DNA of 64,000 nt. It comes from Pseudomonadota bacterium. GTDB taxonomy: Bacteria > Pseudomonadota > Gammaproteobacteria > Steroidobacterales > Steroidobacteraceae. Positions 17,423 through 25,159 of this stretch are shown piece by piece (positions within the stretch are counted from its first letter, which is position 1; the number at the start of each line of letters is the position of its first letter). The notes beneath the pieces are model-generated. The model was not told the origin of the DNA and did not search any database. It saw only the letters and a program-made list of their open reading frames with translations. The DNA is taken from positions 1-64,000 of the forward strand of contig JAFEDS010000012.1 of the NCBI GenBank assembly GCA_018241505.1, given 5' to 3'. A program made the position numbers and the translations under genes.

Positions 17423-19576
17423 TCAGAAGTCCGTCGTCAGCGAAGCGAGTACGGTGCGTGGCGCGCCTAGGTGCGCCAGCAAATTTCCTGTATTCGTGCC
17501 TGTCAGGTTGCTGGGCCCGATCGTCGAATAGTACGCGCGGTCCGTTACATTGTTGACTGCAACCCGCAGCGTCACCGGTAGGCGGCCAATTGTCGACGTG
17601 AAGCGTGCGCCGATGTCGAACAGGTTGTAGCCGGCGGCGACCTGCGTGTTGGTATCGTTCGCCGCGCGTCGCCCCGAGAACTGATAGTCGAACACGGCAA
17701 CCAGGCCCGGCAGGCCGGGGATGTGGTATTCAAACAGCGTGTTGCCCTTGATCCGCGCAGCACCGACATAGTTCTGGCCGTTGGTCGAGGGTAGCGCAGT
17801 ATGTTGCAGCCGGGCATCCAGCACTGTCAGGCCGCCAAACACCGTCAGACCATCGACAATCTCGCCCACGCTGGACAGCTCCAGCCCCCGGTTGACCTGT
17901 TCACCGCTGATCTTGAATACCTTGTCGGCGGGGTCGATGTTCGCGAAAGGACGCTCGATCCGGAACAGGGCTGCCGTGAAGCCGATTTTGGCGAACGTGG
18001 CCTTGTAGCCGACCTCATATTCCTTGCTGCGATAGGGTGGCAGGCTGGAGCCGCCGTTGGCCGCCATGCCCGGTGCGAGATCGCCTACCTGCAGGCTGCT
18101 TGCATAAGTCACGTACGTGGACATGTTGCTCGCGGGCTTGAATATCAGGCTGCCCGTGGGGCTCACGCCGCTGTCGGAGTAGCGGGTGGTGCGTGCTCCC
18201 TTGACGTTGAAGTTGTTGGTATGAAACCAGTCCTGGCTGGCCGCGACTCGGGCCGACCAGTATTCATTGAAGCGGATCGTGTCTCCGATATTGAACCCTT
18301 GCTGATAATTGTCGCTCGAGTCGAAGCGGCTCGACGTATCGGGTGGTCCGTTCGCAGGCTCCGGAAATACAATCGGGTCGGCGATGTTGGCGGTCCCCAA
18401 TCGAACACTGGCGGGGCTCGCCGCGACCCGGACGGAATAGGTTTGCGCCTTGTAGCCCGCAGTCCCCATGGTCAGATCGTGGGCCAGCGGCCCCGTCTCG
18501 AAGTTACCATTGAGGTATGCGGTATCACTGGTGATGACGAAGCGCGGCGCAAATCCGTTGGCAAACGAGGACGTGTAATTCGCCGTGTTGGACGTCAAAT
18601 TGTTGACCGGAGTGTTGATGTTGCGCGTGCCGTCCTGGCGCAGAACACCGGCTACTGCGCGCCAGTTGGAATTGATGTCCTGCTTGACGCGCACTGTCCC
18701 CATGCGGTTGTGGAGCTCCACCCCGGCGTATTCCTGCCCATAACCGACCCGCGTCGGATCCGGCGCGGCCGGAAGAACCGTGGTCTCGCTGTAAGTAAAC
18801 CAACCCGGATAACCCTTGTCCTCGAGTGAATAATCCGAGTAGTTGAGCTCAATCACCCCGCCGGTCCAGGCGTGGACATCGATCCCCAGGTCACCCAGCA
18901 GGCGTCGCTGACGACTGTGGTCGACATACGCATCCCCGGTCCCATACAGCGCATTGAGGCGGTAGCCGAAGATACCGTTCGGGTCGAGCTTGCCTCCGAG
19001 ATCAACCCGTGCGGTGCCGATGGTGTCGCTGTTGTAACTGACGGCCACTTCCCGCAAGGGCTCATCGGTCGGGCGCTTCTGGACAAAATTGAACATGCCC
19101 GACGGATTAGCCGGTCCGTATAGCGACGATGACACGCCGTTCACCACCTCAATCTGCTGGAACTGCTCGAGGGCATTGCCGACGGTAATGAACATCGTCA
19201 TGCCGTCGACCTTGGTGTTCTGGAAATTGCTGCCCTGCATTCCGCGCGTTTGCGGGCGCAGGACATCCGGTCCCTGTTGCTCCTGGTATGCCACCAGGGG
19301 CAGGTATTTCGACACGTCCTTGAAATTGACAGCCTGCGAATTCTGAATGACGTCCGCGGGCAGCACGCTGATTGAGTACGGCGTGTCCAGAACAGGTGTT
19401 GTGCCGAGGGGGCCCAGGGAGCTCAGCGAATTCACCCGGTTGTCCGCCTCGGGTCGCTCCCCGTTGATAATGACCGGCGACGAATTCGATTGCGGCATAT
19501 CGGCCGCAAAGCTGCTTGATGCAGCAACCACGGGCAAGGAGGCCAAAAGGGCACATCTGAGCGTTACATTCACCAC
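17423..19576 (-). CDS. TonB-dependent receptor of siderophore type, in Mo/formate cluster
   Basis: This is a 717-residue outer-membrane receptor with a signal peptide (LLASLPVVAASSSFAADMP), a plug (TPYSISVLPADVIQN; QTRGMQGSNFQNTKVDGMTM; SSLYGPANPSGMFNFVQKRP) and a barrel ending in TVLASLTTDF. The plug motifs match the siderophore-receptor group. No STN domain is present, so it does not signal through a FecR. The start is GTG (19576 or 19573), with a weak ribosome site overlapping an inverted repeat. Its neighbours are a ModE-like regulator downstream and moeA divergently upstream. I infer a metal-chelate ligand, possibly a molybdate or tungstate complex, although an iron siderophore cannot be excluded. 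Confidence 0.87.
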   Translation of the reverse strand: MVNVTLRCALLASLPVVAASSSFAADMPQSNSSPVIINGERPEADNRVNSLSSLGPLGTTPVLDTPYSISVLPADVIQNSQAVNFKDVSKYLPLVAYQEQQGPDVLRPQTRGMQGSNFQNTKVDGMTMFITVGNALEQFQQIEVVNGVSSSLYGPANPSGMFNFVQKRPTDEPLREVAVSYNSDTIGTARVDLGGKLDPNGIFGYRLNALYGTGDAYVDHSRQRRLLGDLGIDVHAWTGGVIELNYSDYSLEDKGYPGWFTYSETTVLPAAPDPTRVGYGQEYAGVELHNRMGTVRVKQDINSNWRAVAGVLRQDGTRNINTPVNNLTSNTANYTSSFANGFAPRFVITSDTAYLNGNFETGPLAHDLTMGTAGYKAQTYSVRVAASPASVRLGTANIADPIVFPEPANGPPDTSSRFDSSDNYQQGFNIGDTIRFNEYWSARVAASQDWFHTNNFNVKGARTTRYSDSGVSPTGSLIFKPASNMSTYVTYASSLQVGDLAPGMAANGGSSLPPYRSKEYEVGYKATFAKIGFTAALFRIERPFANIDPADKVFKISGEQVNRGLELSSVGEIVDGLTVFGGLTVLDARLQHTALPSTNGQNYVGAARIKGNTLFEYHIPGLPGLVAVFDYQFSGRRAANDTNTQVAAGYNLFDIGARFTSTIGRLPVTLRVAVNNVTDRAYYSTIGPSNLTGTNTGNLLAHLGAPRTVLASLTTDF

Positions 19577-19581
19577 GAAAT

Positions 19582-19605
19582 TCCGCGCGTTTAATGACGC
19601 GCGGA
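19582..19605. promoter_or_regulatory. Perfect inverted repeat upstream of the TonB receptor (candidate operator)
   Basis: Arms TCCGCGCG and CGCGCGGA are perfect reverse complements separated by the 8-base spacer TTTAATGA. The repeat lies 6-29 bases upstream of the receptor's GTG start and about 48 bases upstream of moeA. The two-arm size and spacing are like a ModE-type operator, though the arm sequence differs from the E. coli ModE box. On RNA it could also form a hairpin covering the receptor's ribosome site. I infer that it is the target of the regulator at 16218-17369; a second copy was not found in the window. Confidence 0.4.
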
Positions 19606-19652
19606 CGCTAGCACTTCAGCTTTGGGGCGCCGATATGCAGATGACTGCATAA

Positions 19653-20924
19653 GTGGTGTTCTCATCCCGCTTCCGCCAAGCGGTACACTATTCACTCCAG
19701 TCACCCCTCGGAGGCTCTACGCCCATCACCCCGCAAATGGCCGAAGATGCCATCCAGGAGCAGCTCACCGTGCTGCCGCCTGAAGCTTGTCCGCTGCAAA
19801 CCTGCGTTGGCCGCACCCTCCAGCAAGACGTCTTTGCCGAAAGAGACAACCCGCCATTCGATCGCGTCTGCATGGACGGCATCGCCATCAGCCACGCCGC
19901 GTTTGAGCGCGGTGCGAGGGTGTTCCGAATTGAGACAACCCAGGCGGCGGGAGCCCCCGCGGTGACGCTCAGGGACGGTGCCAATGCCATTGAGGTCATG
20001 ACGGGTGCGATGGTGCCGAAGGGCACCGACTGCATCATTCCCCTGGAGGAATACGATCTCGACGGCGATGTAGTCAGTCTGAAGACTCAGGCGACGTCCA
20101 AGCCCTCCCGGAACATCCAGCGTCGCGGCGAGGACAGCGAACCCGGCGTCGCGATGTTGGCCCGCGGTGTGCGTCTCGGCGCGCCCGAAGTGGCCACAGC
20201 CGCTTCCGCCGGCCTGTCTCATCTCACGGTCACCCGACAACCTCGTGTCATCGCCATCTCCACAGGCGATGAGTTGATCGAGCCGGGTCAACCTATCCTC
20301 GAGCATCAGGTTCGGCGATCCAACGCCTACGCTATTGTCGCGGCTCTCAGGGATCGCGGCTATACACAGGTCGTGGACGATCACATTCCTGATGACGAGC
20401 AGACACTGACACAGAAGCTGCTGCGCCACTTGTCCGAGCAGGACGTCCTCGTTTTGAGTGGCGGCGTATCGAAGGGCAAGTTCGATCTCGTGCCCAAGGT
20501 CCTGCAAAAAATCGGCGTCCAACAGGTGTTCTACCAGGTTGCGCAGCGCCCCGGTATGCCCATGTATTTCGGCGTAGGCCCGGATGGCCAGGCGGTGTTC
20601 GGACTGCCCGGCAATCCGGTGTCCACTCTCATGTGTCTGGTGCGCTACGTTGTTCCGGCTCTCCTGTATCTGTCGGGCCGAGGGCGTGCGCCGATTCAAC
20701 CCATGCCGTTGGCTACGAACGTGAAAGTTGGAAAAGCCACCATGGCCTACTTCCTGCCGGTTACGGTTCGAGTCGATGAGAAAGGCGCGCCCAGCGCGGT
20801 GCCCGCACCGACCAACGGACCGGGTGATTTTCTCGCGCTGACCCGGACACACGGCTTCGTTGAGTTGCCGCCGCAATCCGAACCCTTTCCCGCCGGATTC
20901 ATCGCCCGCTTCTATCGGTGGTAG
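19653..20924 (+). CDS. moeA: Molybdopterin molybdenumtransferase MoeA
   Basis: MoeA inserts molybdate into adenylylated molybdopterin, the last step of Mo-cofactor synthesis. The 423-residue protein shows the expected domains: DNPPFDRVCMDGIAIS (the usual PxFDxSxMDG motif, with Val and Cys replacing the usual residues), TGAMVPKGTDCIIPLE, VIAISTGDELIEPG, VLSGGVSKGKFDLVPKVL, and FGLPGNPVSTLMC with the C-terminal domain. The start is uncertain: GTG 19653 gives an N-terminus of about 30 extra residues, while ATG 19737 is closer to the family start but lacks a well-placed ribosome site. The gene converges on mobA with a 13-base overlap. It supplies cofactor for the formate dehydrogenase nearby. Confidence 0.9.
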   Translation: MVFSSRFRQAVHYSLQSPLGGSTPITPQMAEDAIQEQLTVLPPEACPLQTCVGRTLQQDVFAERDNPPFDRVCMDGIAISHAAFERGARVFRIETTQAAGAPAVTLRDGANAIEVMTGAMVPKGTDCIIPLEEYDLDGDVVSLKTQATSKPSRNIQRRGEDSEPGVAMLARGVRLGAPEVATAASAGLSHLTVTRQPRVIAISTGDELIEPGQPILEHQVRRSNAYAIVAALRDRGYTQVVDDHIPDDEQTLTQKLLRHLSEQDVLVLSGGVSKGKFDLVPKVLQKIGVQQVFYQVAQRPGMPMYFGVGPDGQAVFGLPGNPVSTLMCLVRYVVPALLYLSGRGRAPIQPMPLATNVKVGKATMAYFLPVTVRVDEKGAPSAVPAPTNGPGDFLALTRTHGFVELPPQSEPFPAGFIARFYRW

Positions 20925-21574
20925 TGCGGGACGCAGTCCTCATCGTCGGATCGTGGTGTTTGTGCAGCCGCCTCCTCGAGGCGACCCGCCAGCACAGCCA
21001 GGTCGATCCGGGTGTTGATGTTGACGAACGCGGCTGCTGAATGAAAATGGACGTGCTGTGCCTGCAGCCGCTCCAACATCATCCAGGTGGCCGGATGTCG
21101 GCCGTCCGCCAGCTCCTCGCGCAGCAGAGGAAGTGCGCTGACCGGCCAAACCGAACACAGCGGCTGCAGACGCTCCTCGCTCTGCGCGATGGCCGCACCC
21201 GCTCCCGCAGCGGCAATCAACTTCGGGTACAGGTCATGCGGCAACATCGGCGCATCGCACGGACTGACGGCCAGCGACTGCACACCTTGCGCCTCGGCCC
21301 ATATCAACCCGACCTTCACCCCGGCTAGGGGGCCCAGGGCATCGCCAGGCTCATCATGGAGAACAGGCAATCCGGCCGACTGGGCCAGTGCTTCGGCTTC
21401 GGTTCCCGCCCGCGTATTCACGGCGACGACCCTGCAAGAGCGTTGCAATCTTCCCACGGCCCACATCAGCAGCGGTTTGCCGGCCAGTACCGCGACCGAC
21501 TTTTCGCCCCCGAAGCGGACCGAGCGTCCGCCGGCAATCACCACGCCCACGACCGCTTCAGATTGAGTGCCCAT
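20912..21574 (-). CDS. mobA: Molybdenum cofactor guanylyltransferase MobA
   Basis: MobA transfers GMP to Mo-molybdopterin to make the bis-MGD-type cofactor used by formate dehydrogenase. The 220-residue protein has the nucleotidyltransferase signature VVIAGGRSVRFGGEKSVAVL, where the usual LAGG is IAGG. The Asp-containing motif is SPCDAPMLP, the family's usual CDxP motif with Ala at the third position. PLCSVWPVSALPLL follows, and ends in FVNINTRIDL, matching the family's NxNTPxDL motif. I start at ATG 21574, since the upstream open frame lies inside the divergent modA gene. It overlaps the end of moeA by 13 bases. Confidence 0.88.
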   Translation of the reverse strand: MGTQSEAVVGVVIAGGRSVRFGGEKSVAVLAGKPLLMWAVGRLQRSCRVVAVNTRAGTEAEALAQSAGLPVLHDEPGDALGPLAGVKVGLIWAEAQGVQSLAVSPCDAPMLPHDLYPKLIAAAGAGAAIAQSEERLQPLCSVWPVSALPLLREELADGRHPATWMMLERLQAQHVHFHSAAAFVNINTRIDLAVLAGRLEEAAAQTPRSDDEDCVPHYHR

Positions 21575-21577
21575 GCA

Positions 21578-21590
21578 CCGTAGTATACGG
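21578..21590. promoter_or_regulatory. Short palindrome between mobA and modA starts
   Basis: The sequence CCGTAGTATACGG has perfect 5-base arms (CCGTA/TACGG) around a 3-base centre. It fills nearly all of the 19 bases between the divergent mobA and modA start codons. A regulator bound here would block both genes. It is short, so chance is possible, and it does not match the larger repeat at 19582. Confidence 0.25.
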
Positions 21591-21593
21591 CTC

Positions 21594-22397
21594 ATGAAAC
21601 TGAAGCTTGTCGCGTTGTGTCTGACCGTTGGATTGACGGCCGCCAGTATCCCGGCTGAGGCCGAGCCCGTGGTGATCATGGCCGCCGGCAGCCTCCGGGG
21701 CGTGGTGGCCGACCTGGCGGCGGAGGCGAAGGGAGCGTTGGGTATAGAGGTCACGCCCGCCTTTGGCGGCTCGGGACTGCTGCGTGAACGCATCGAGAAG
21801 GGCGAAAAAGCCGATCTGTTTCTCTCCGCTGATGTTGGATCCCCCGAGAAGCTCGCCGCCGCGGGTCACACGGTCGTGCCCGTCGTTCCGTTTGCCCGCA
21901 ACCGCATGTGCATAGTGTCGCGAAAATCCGCCCGCATCACTGCGACCAACCTCGTCAAAAAGCTGCTGGCCAAAGATGTGCGTCTAAAAACCTCCACCCC
22001 GGTTGCGGACCCGTCCGGCGACTACGCCTGGAGCATTTTCGACAACATCGAGCATACGCAGCCCGGCGCCGCAGCCGCCCTCAAGGACAAGGCCCGCGCG
22101 CTGATGGACCAGGGCGCGGCAGCAGCCTTGTTCAAGAGCAACCAAGCCGACGTGACGATCACCTATTGCAGCGCCGTCGATGCGCTGACGAAAGAAGTAC
22201 CCGACCTTACGAGCTTCGAGATCCCGGCGCGGTGGGATCCGCATCCGCTGTACGGCGCGGCTGTGCTGTCGGACCGCCCGGAGACGTTCCGCCTGATGTT
22301 GTTACTGCTGTCCGAACGGGGCCAGGCCATCCTGGCCCGTAATCACTTCGTGCCGCTGACGGTCACTCAACCGCAACCGTCTCCTTCACGGGACTGA
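21594..22397 (+). CDS. modA: Molybdate/tungstate-type periplasmic binding protein ModA
   Basis: This is a 267-residue exported binding protein of the ModA family, which captures molybdate or tungstate for an ABC importer. The signal peptide is KLVALCLTVGLTAASIPAEA. The mature part starts VVIMAAGSLRGVVADLAAEA and contains TPAFGGSGLLRERIEKGEKA, DLFLSADVGSPEKLA and VADPSGDYAWSIFDNIE, all ModA-like. No modB or modC lies beside it, so its transport partner must be elsewhere, or it may serve as a sensor. An in-frame ATG at 21573 is a possible earlier start. The 3' end overlaps the convergent formate dehydrogenase gene by 35 bases. Confidence 0.83.
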   Translation: MKLKLVALCLTVGLTAASIPAEAEPVVIMAAGSLRGVVADLAAEAKGALGIEVTPAFGGSGLLRERIEKGEKADLFLSADVGSPEKLAAAGHTVVPVVPFARNRMCIVSRKSARITATNLVKKLLAKDVRLKTSTPVADPSGDYAWSIFDNIEHTQPGAAAALKDKARALMDQGAAAALFKSNQADVTITYCSAVDALTKEVPDLTSFEIPARWDPHPLYGAAVLSDRPETFRLMLLLLSERGQAILARNHFVPLTVTQPQPSPSRD

Positions 22398-25140
22398 CTC
22401 GCGCCGCGCAGAACTTGAACTCCGGGATCTTCCCGGACGGATCGAGCGCGGGATTCGTCAACAGGTTCGCAGCCGCTTCCGCGTAGCAGAAGGGCATGAA
22501 CACCATTCCCACGGGAACATCGCGGTCCGCCCGCACAGTCAATTCAACCGCACCGCGCCGGGTTTCCAGCCGCAAGCGCTCTCCGGCCTTCATGTCCAGG
22601 CGATGCAACTCGCGCGGCGACAGAAACGCGACCGCCTCCGGCTCCAACTCATCGAGCACTCCCGCTCTGCGGGTCATAGAACCCGTGTGCCAGTGCTCCA
22701 GCACCCGGCCCGTGGACAGGACCATCGGGTATTCCATATCCGGAACTTCATCCGGCGGCCGAATGTTGGCCGGCACAATCTTCGCGCGCCCATTCTCGGT
22801 GGGAAATCCGTTTCGGAAGATGATGTCATTACCGGGCACATCGGGGCCGTCCACAGGGTATGTCACTGCACCTTCGCGCTGCAGACGTTCCCACGTGATG
22901 TTCTTGAAGGATGGTGTCGTAATCGCGAGCTCGGCGAAGACCTCGGCGGGCCCCGCATAGTTCCAATTGAGGCCGAGCCGCTTCGCAATTTCCTGGATGA
23001 TCCACCAGTCCTGCCGCGCATCGCCCGGAGGTTGAATGATCTGCTGTCCGATCTGCACCCGCCGATCGGTGTTGGTAAATGAGCCCTCTTTCTCAGCGAA
23101 CGCCGATGCGGGCAGAACGACATCGGCGTGGAATGCCGTCTCCGTCAAGAACAGGTCCTGCACCACGAGATGATCGAGCATCGCCAGCGCCTGGCGGGCG
23201 TGATTGAGATCCGGATCCGACATCGCCGGATTCTCACCCTCGACGTACATGCCGTTGATGGTGCCGGCATGAATCGCCTTCATGATCTCGACCACCGTCA
23301 GACCTTTCTGCGGATCGAGCGGCTGACCCCAAAGGTCTTCAAACAGCTTGCGCACTTCCGGCTTCTCAACCGACTGATAGTCGGGATAGACCATCGGAAT
23401 CAAACCCGCATCCGATGCGCCCTGCACATTGTTCTGACCGCGCAGCGGGTGCAACCCCGTGCCCTTCTTGCCGATCTGACCGGTCGTCAGCGCCAGCGCA
23501 ATCAGACAGCGCGAATTGTCCGTGCCATGAACGTGCTGGCTGATGCCCATGCCCCAGAAAATGATGGATCCCTTCGAAGTGGCATAGAGGCGGGCGATTT
23601 CCCGCAGCACTTCAGCGTCGATGCCGCACACCGGTGCCATCTTTTCCGGGGTGAACTGCACGATGTTGGCCTTCAGCGCCTCGAAGTTCTCGGTGTGCGC
23701 CTCAATGAAGTGCCGGTCGTACAGGCCCTCCGTGATGATCACGTTCAGCATCGCGTTCAACATCGAGACATCCGATCCCGGCTTGAACGATAAATGCCGG
23801 TAGGCGTGGCGCGACAGGGACTGCAGCCGCGGATCCATGACGATCAGCTTCGCGCCCTTCTGTTTCACAGCGTTCTTGATGAACGTGGCCGCTACCGGAT
23901 GATTGACGGTCGGATTGGCGCCGATGACAATGATGACTTCCGCATCGAGAGCGGCCTCAAACGGCGCCGACACAGCACCTGAATTCAGTCCTTCCATGAG
24001 TGCGGCGACTGACGAGGCGTGGCACAGGCGCGTGCAGTGATCGACGTTGTTGGAGCCAAAGCCGGTCCGTACGAGCTTCTGGAAAAGGTACGCTTCTTCG
24101 TTGGAACCCTTCGCGGAACCGAAGCCGGCCAGTGCCTTTTTGCCCTTTGTATCGCGGACTTTCTTCAAGCCCGCTGCGGCCCGGTCCAGCGCTTCCTCCC
24201 ACGTCGCTTCGCGAAAGTGCGTCCACGGGTTCGCCGGATCGACCTGATCGTTCGCGTCCTTTTTGACATTGTCGAGACGAACGAGCGGCTTCATCAGGCG
24301 ATGCGGGTGATGAATATAGTCAAAGCCGAACCGCCCTTTGACGCATAGACGGTTGTGGTTGGCCGGTCCGTTGCGCCCCTCGGCATACACCACCTTCTCG
24401 TCCTTGACCTTGTAGGAAACCTGGCAACCCACCCCACAGTAAGGACACAGGGAATTGACCTCGCGATCGGGGTAAACCGTGCGCGTCTGATTTTCATCAA
24501 GGTAAGCCGACGGCATCAAAGCCCCGGTGGGGCAGGCCTGCACACACTCGCCGCAGGCAACGCAAGTTGACTGACCCATCGGGTCATCGAAATCAAACAC
24601 GATCTTCGCGCCGTGTGACCGGTACGCCATACCGATGACATCGTTGACCTGCACCTCGCGGCACGCCCGGACACACAGGTTGCAGTTGATGCAGGCATCG
24701 AGATTGACGCGCATCGCTGTGTGGCTGACATCGGGTTCCCACCGATGCGCGGCTGGGAATCGGCTGCCTTGCAGCCTGACGAAATCCGCCTGGCTCCAGA
24801 AGTGCGACTCAGGGTCATGCGAGGTTGCGCGGGCCGGTTGATCAGCGAGCAACAGCTCCATGACCATGGAGCGTGCTTTGGAAGCCCGTTCGGTGGCCGT
24901 CTTCACCTTCATGCCGACTGTCGGCGCGCGCTTGCACGAAGCAGCCAGCACGCGCTCGCCTTCGATTTCAACCATGCACGCCCTGCAGTTTCCATCGGGG
25001 CGATAGCCGTGCTCGGGTCTGTGGCACAGATGCGGAATGTGCGTGCCCAGGCGCTTGGCGACCGCCCAGATCGTTTCTCCAGGCAGAGCCTCGACCTGCT
25101 GTCCATCGAGCTCAAAAATCAGTGCGGATGAGTCTTTCAT
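22363..25140 (-). CDS. fdsA: NAD-dependent formate dehydrogenase, alpha (catalytic Mo/W) subunit
   Basis: This subunit oxidises formate to CO2 at a bis-MGD Mo or W centre. Of 925 residues, 1-80 hold a NuoG-like [2Fe-2S] domain (HLCHRPEHGYRPDGNCRACM) and about 140-215 hold ferredoxin clusters (CINCNLCVRAC; CVACGECVQACPTGAL). The [4Fe-4S] catalytic domain starts at CPYCGVGC. The metal-ligand Cys with its His partner is in CTRLCHASS (about C373-H374), so this is the Cys type, not the selenocysteine type. The C-terminus is the molybdopterin dinucleotide-binding domain (STGRVLEHWHTGSMTRR). I start at ATG 25140, 19 bases after the beta gene stop. It resembles the two-subunit FDH1 of Methylorubrum. 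Confidence 0.92.
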   Translation of the reverse strand: MKDSSALIFELDGQQVEALPGETIWAVAKRLGTHIPHLCHRPEHGYRPDGNCRACMVEIEGERVLAASCKRAPTVGMKVKTATERASKARSMVMELLLADQPARATSHDPESHFWSQADFVRLQGSRFPAAHRWEPDVSHTAMRVNLDACINCNLCVRACREVQVNDVIGMAYRSHGAKIVFDFDDPMGQSTCVACGECVQACPTGALMPSAYLDENQTRTVYPDREVNSLCPYCGVGCQVSYKVKDEKVVYAEGRNGPANHNRLCVKGRFGFDYIHHPHRLMKPLVRLDNVKKDANDQVDPANPWTHFREATWEEALDRAAAGLKKVRDTKGKKALAGFGSAKGSNEEAYLFQKLVRTGFGSNNVDHCTRLCHASSVAALMEGLNSGAVSAPFEAALDAEVIIVIGANPTVNHPVAATFIKNAVKQKGAKLIVMDPRLQSLSRHAYRHLSFKPGSDVSMLNAMLNVIITEGLYDRHFIEAHTENFEALKANIVQFTPEKMAPVCGIDAEVLREIARLYATSKGSIIFWGMGISQHVHGTDNSRCLIALALTTGQIGKKGTGLHPLRGQNNVQGASDAGLIPMVYPDYQSVEKPEVRKLFEDLWGQPLDPQKGLTVVEIMKAIHAGTINGMYVEGENPAMSDPDLNHARQALAMLDHLVVQDLFLTETAFHADVVLPASAFAEKEGSFTNTDRRVQIGQQIIQPPGDARQDWWIIQEIAKRLGLNWNYAGPAEVFAELAITTPSFKNITWERLQREGAVTYPVDGPDVPGNDIIFRNGFPTENGRAKIVPANIRPPDEVPDMEYPMVLSTGRVLEHWHTGSMTRRAGVLDELEPEAVAFLSPRELHRLDMKAGERLRLETRRGAVELTVRADRDVPVGMVFMPFCYAEAAANLLTNPALDPSGKIPEFKFCAARVSPVKETVAVE

Positions 25141-25159
25141 TACAAGGACACCTGTCCGA

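Noticed and set aside
17801-18829. Plus-strand frame of 342 codons opposite the TonB receptor
   Set aside because: Antisense shadow with no recognisable domain or ribosome site.
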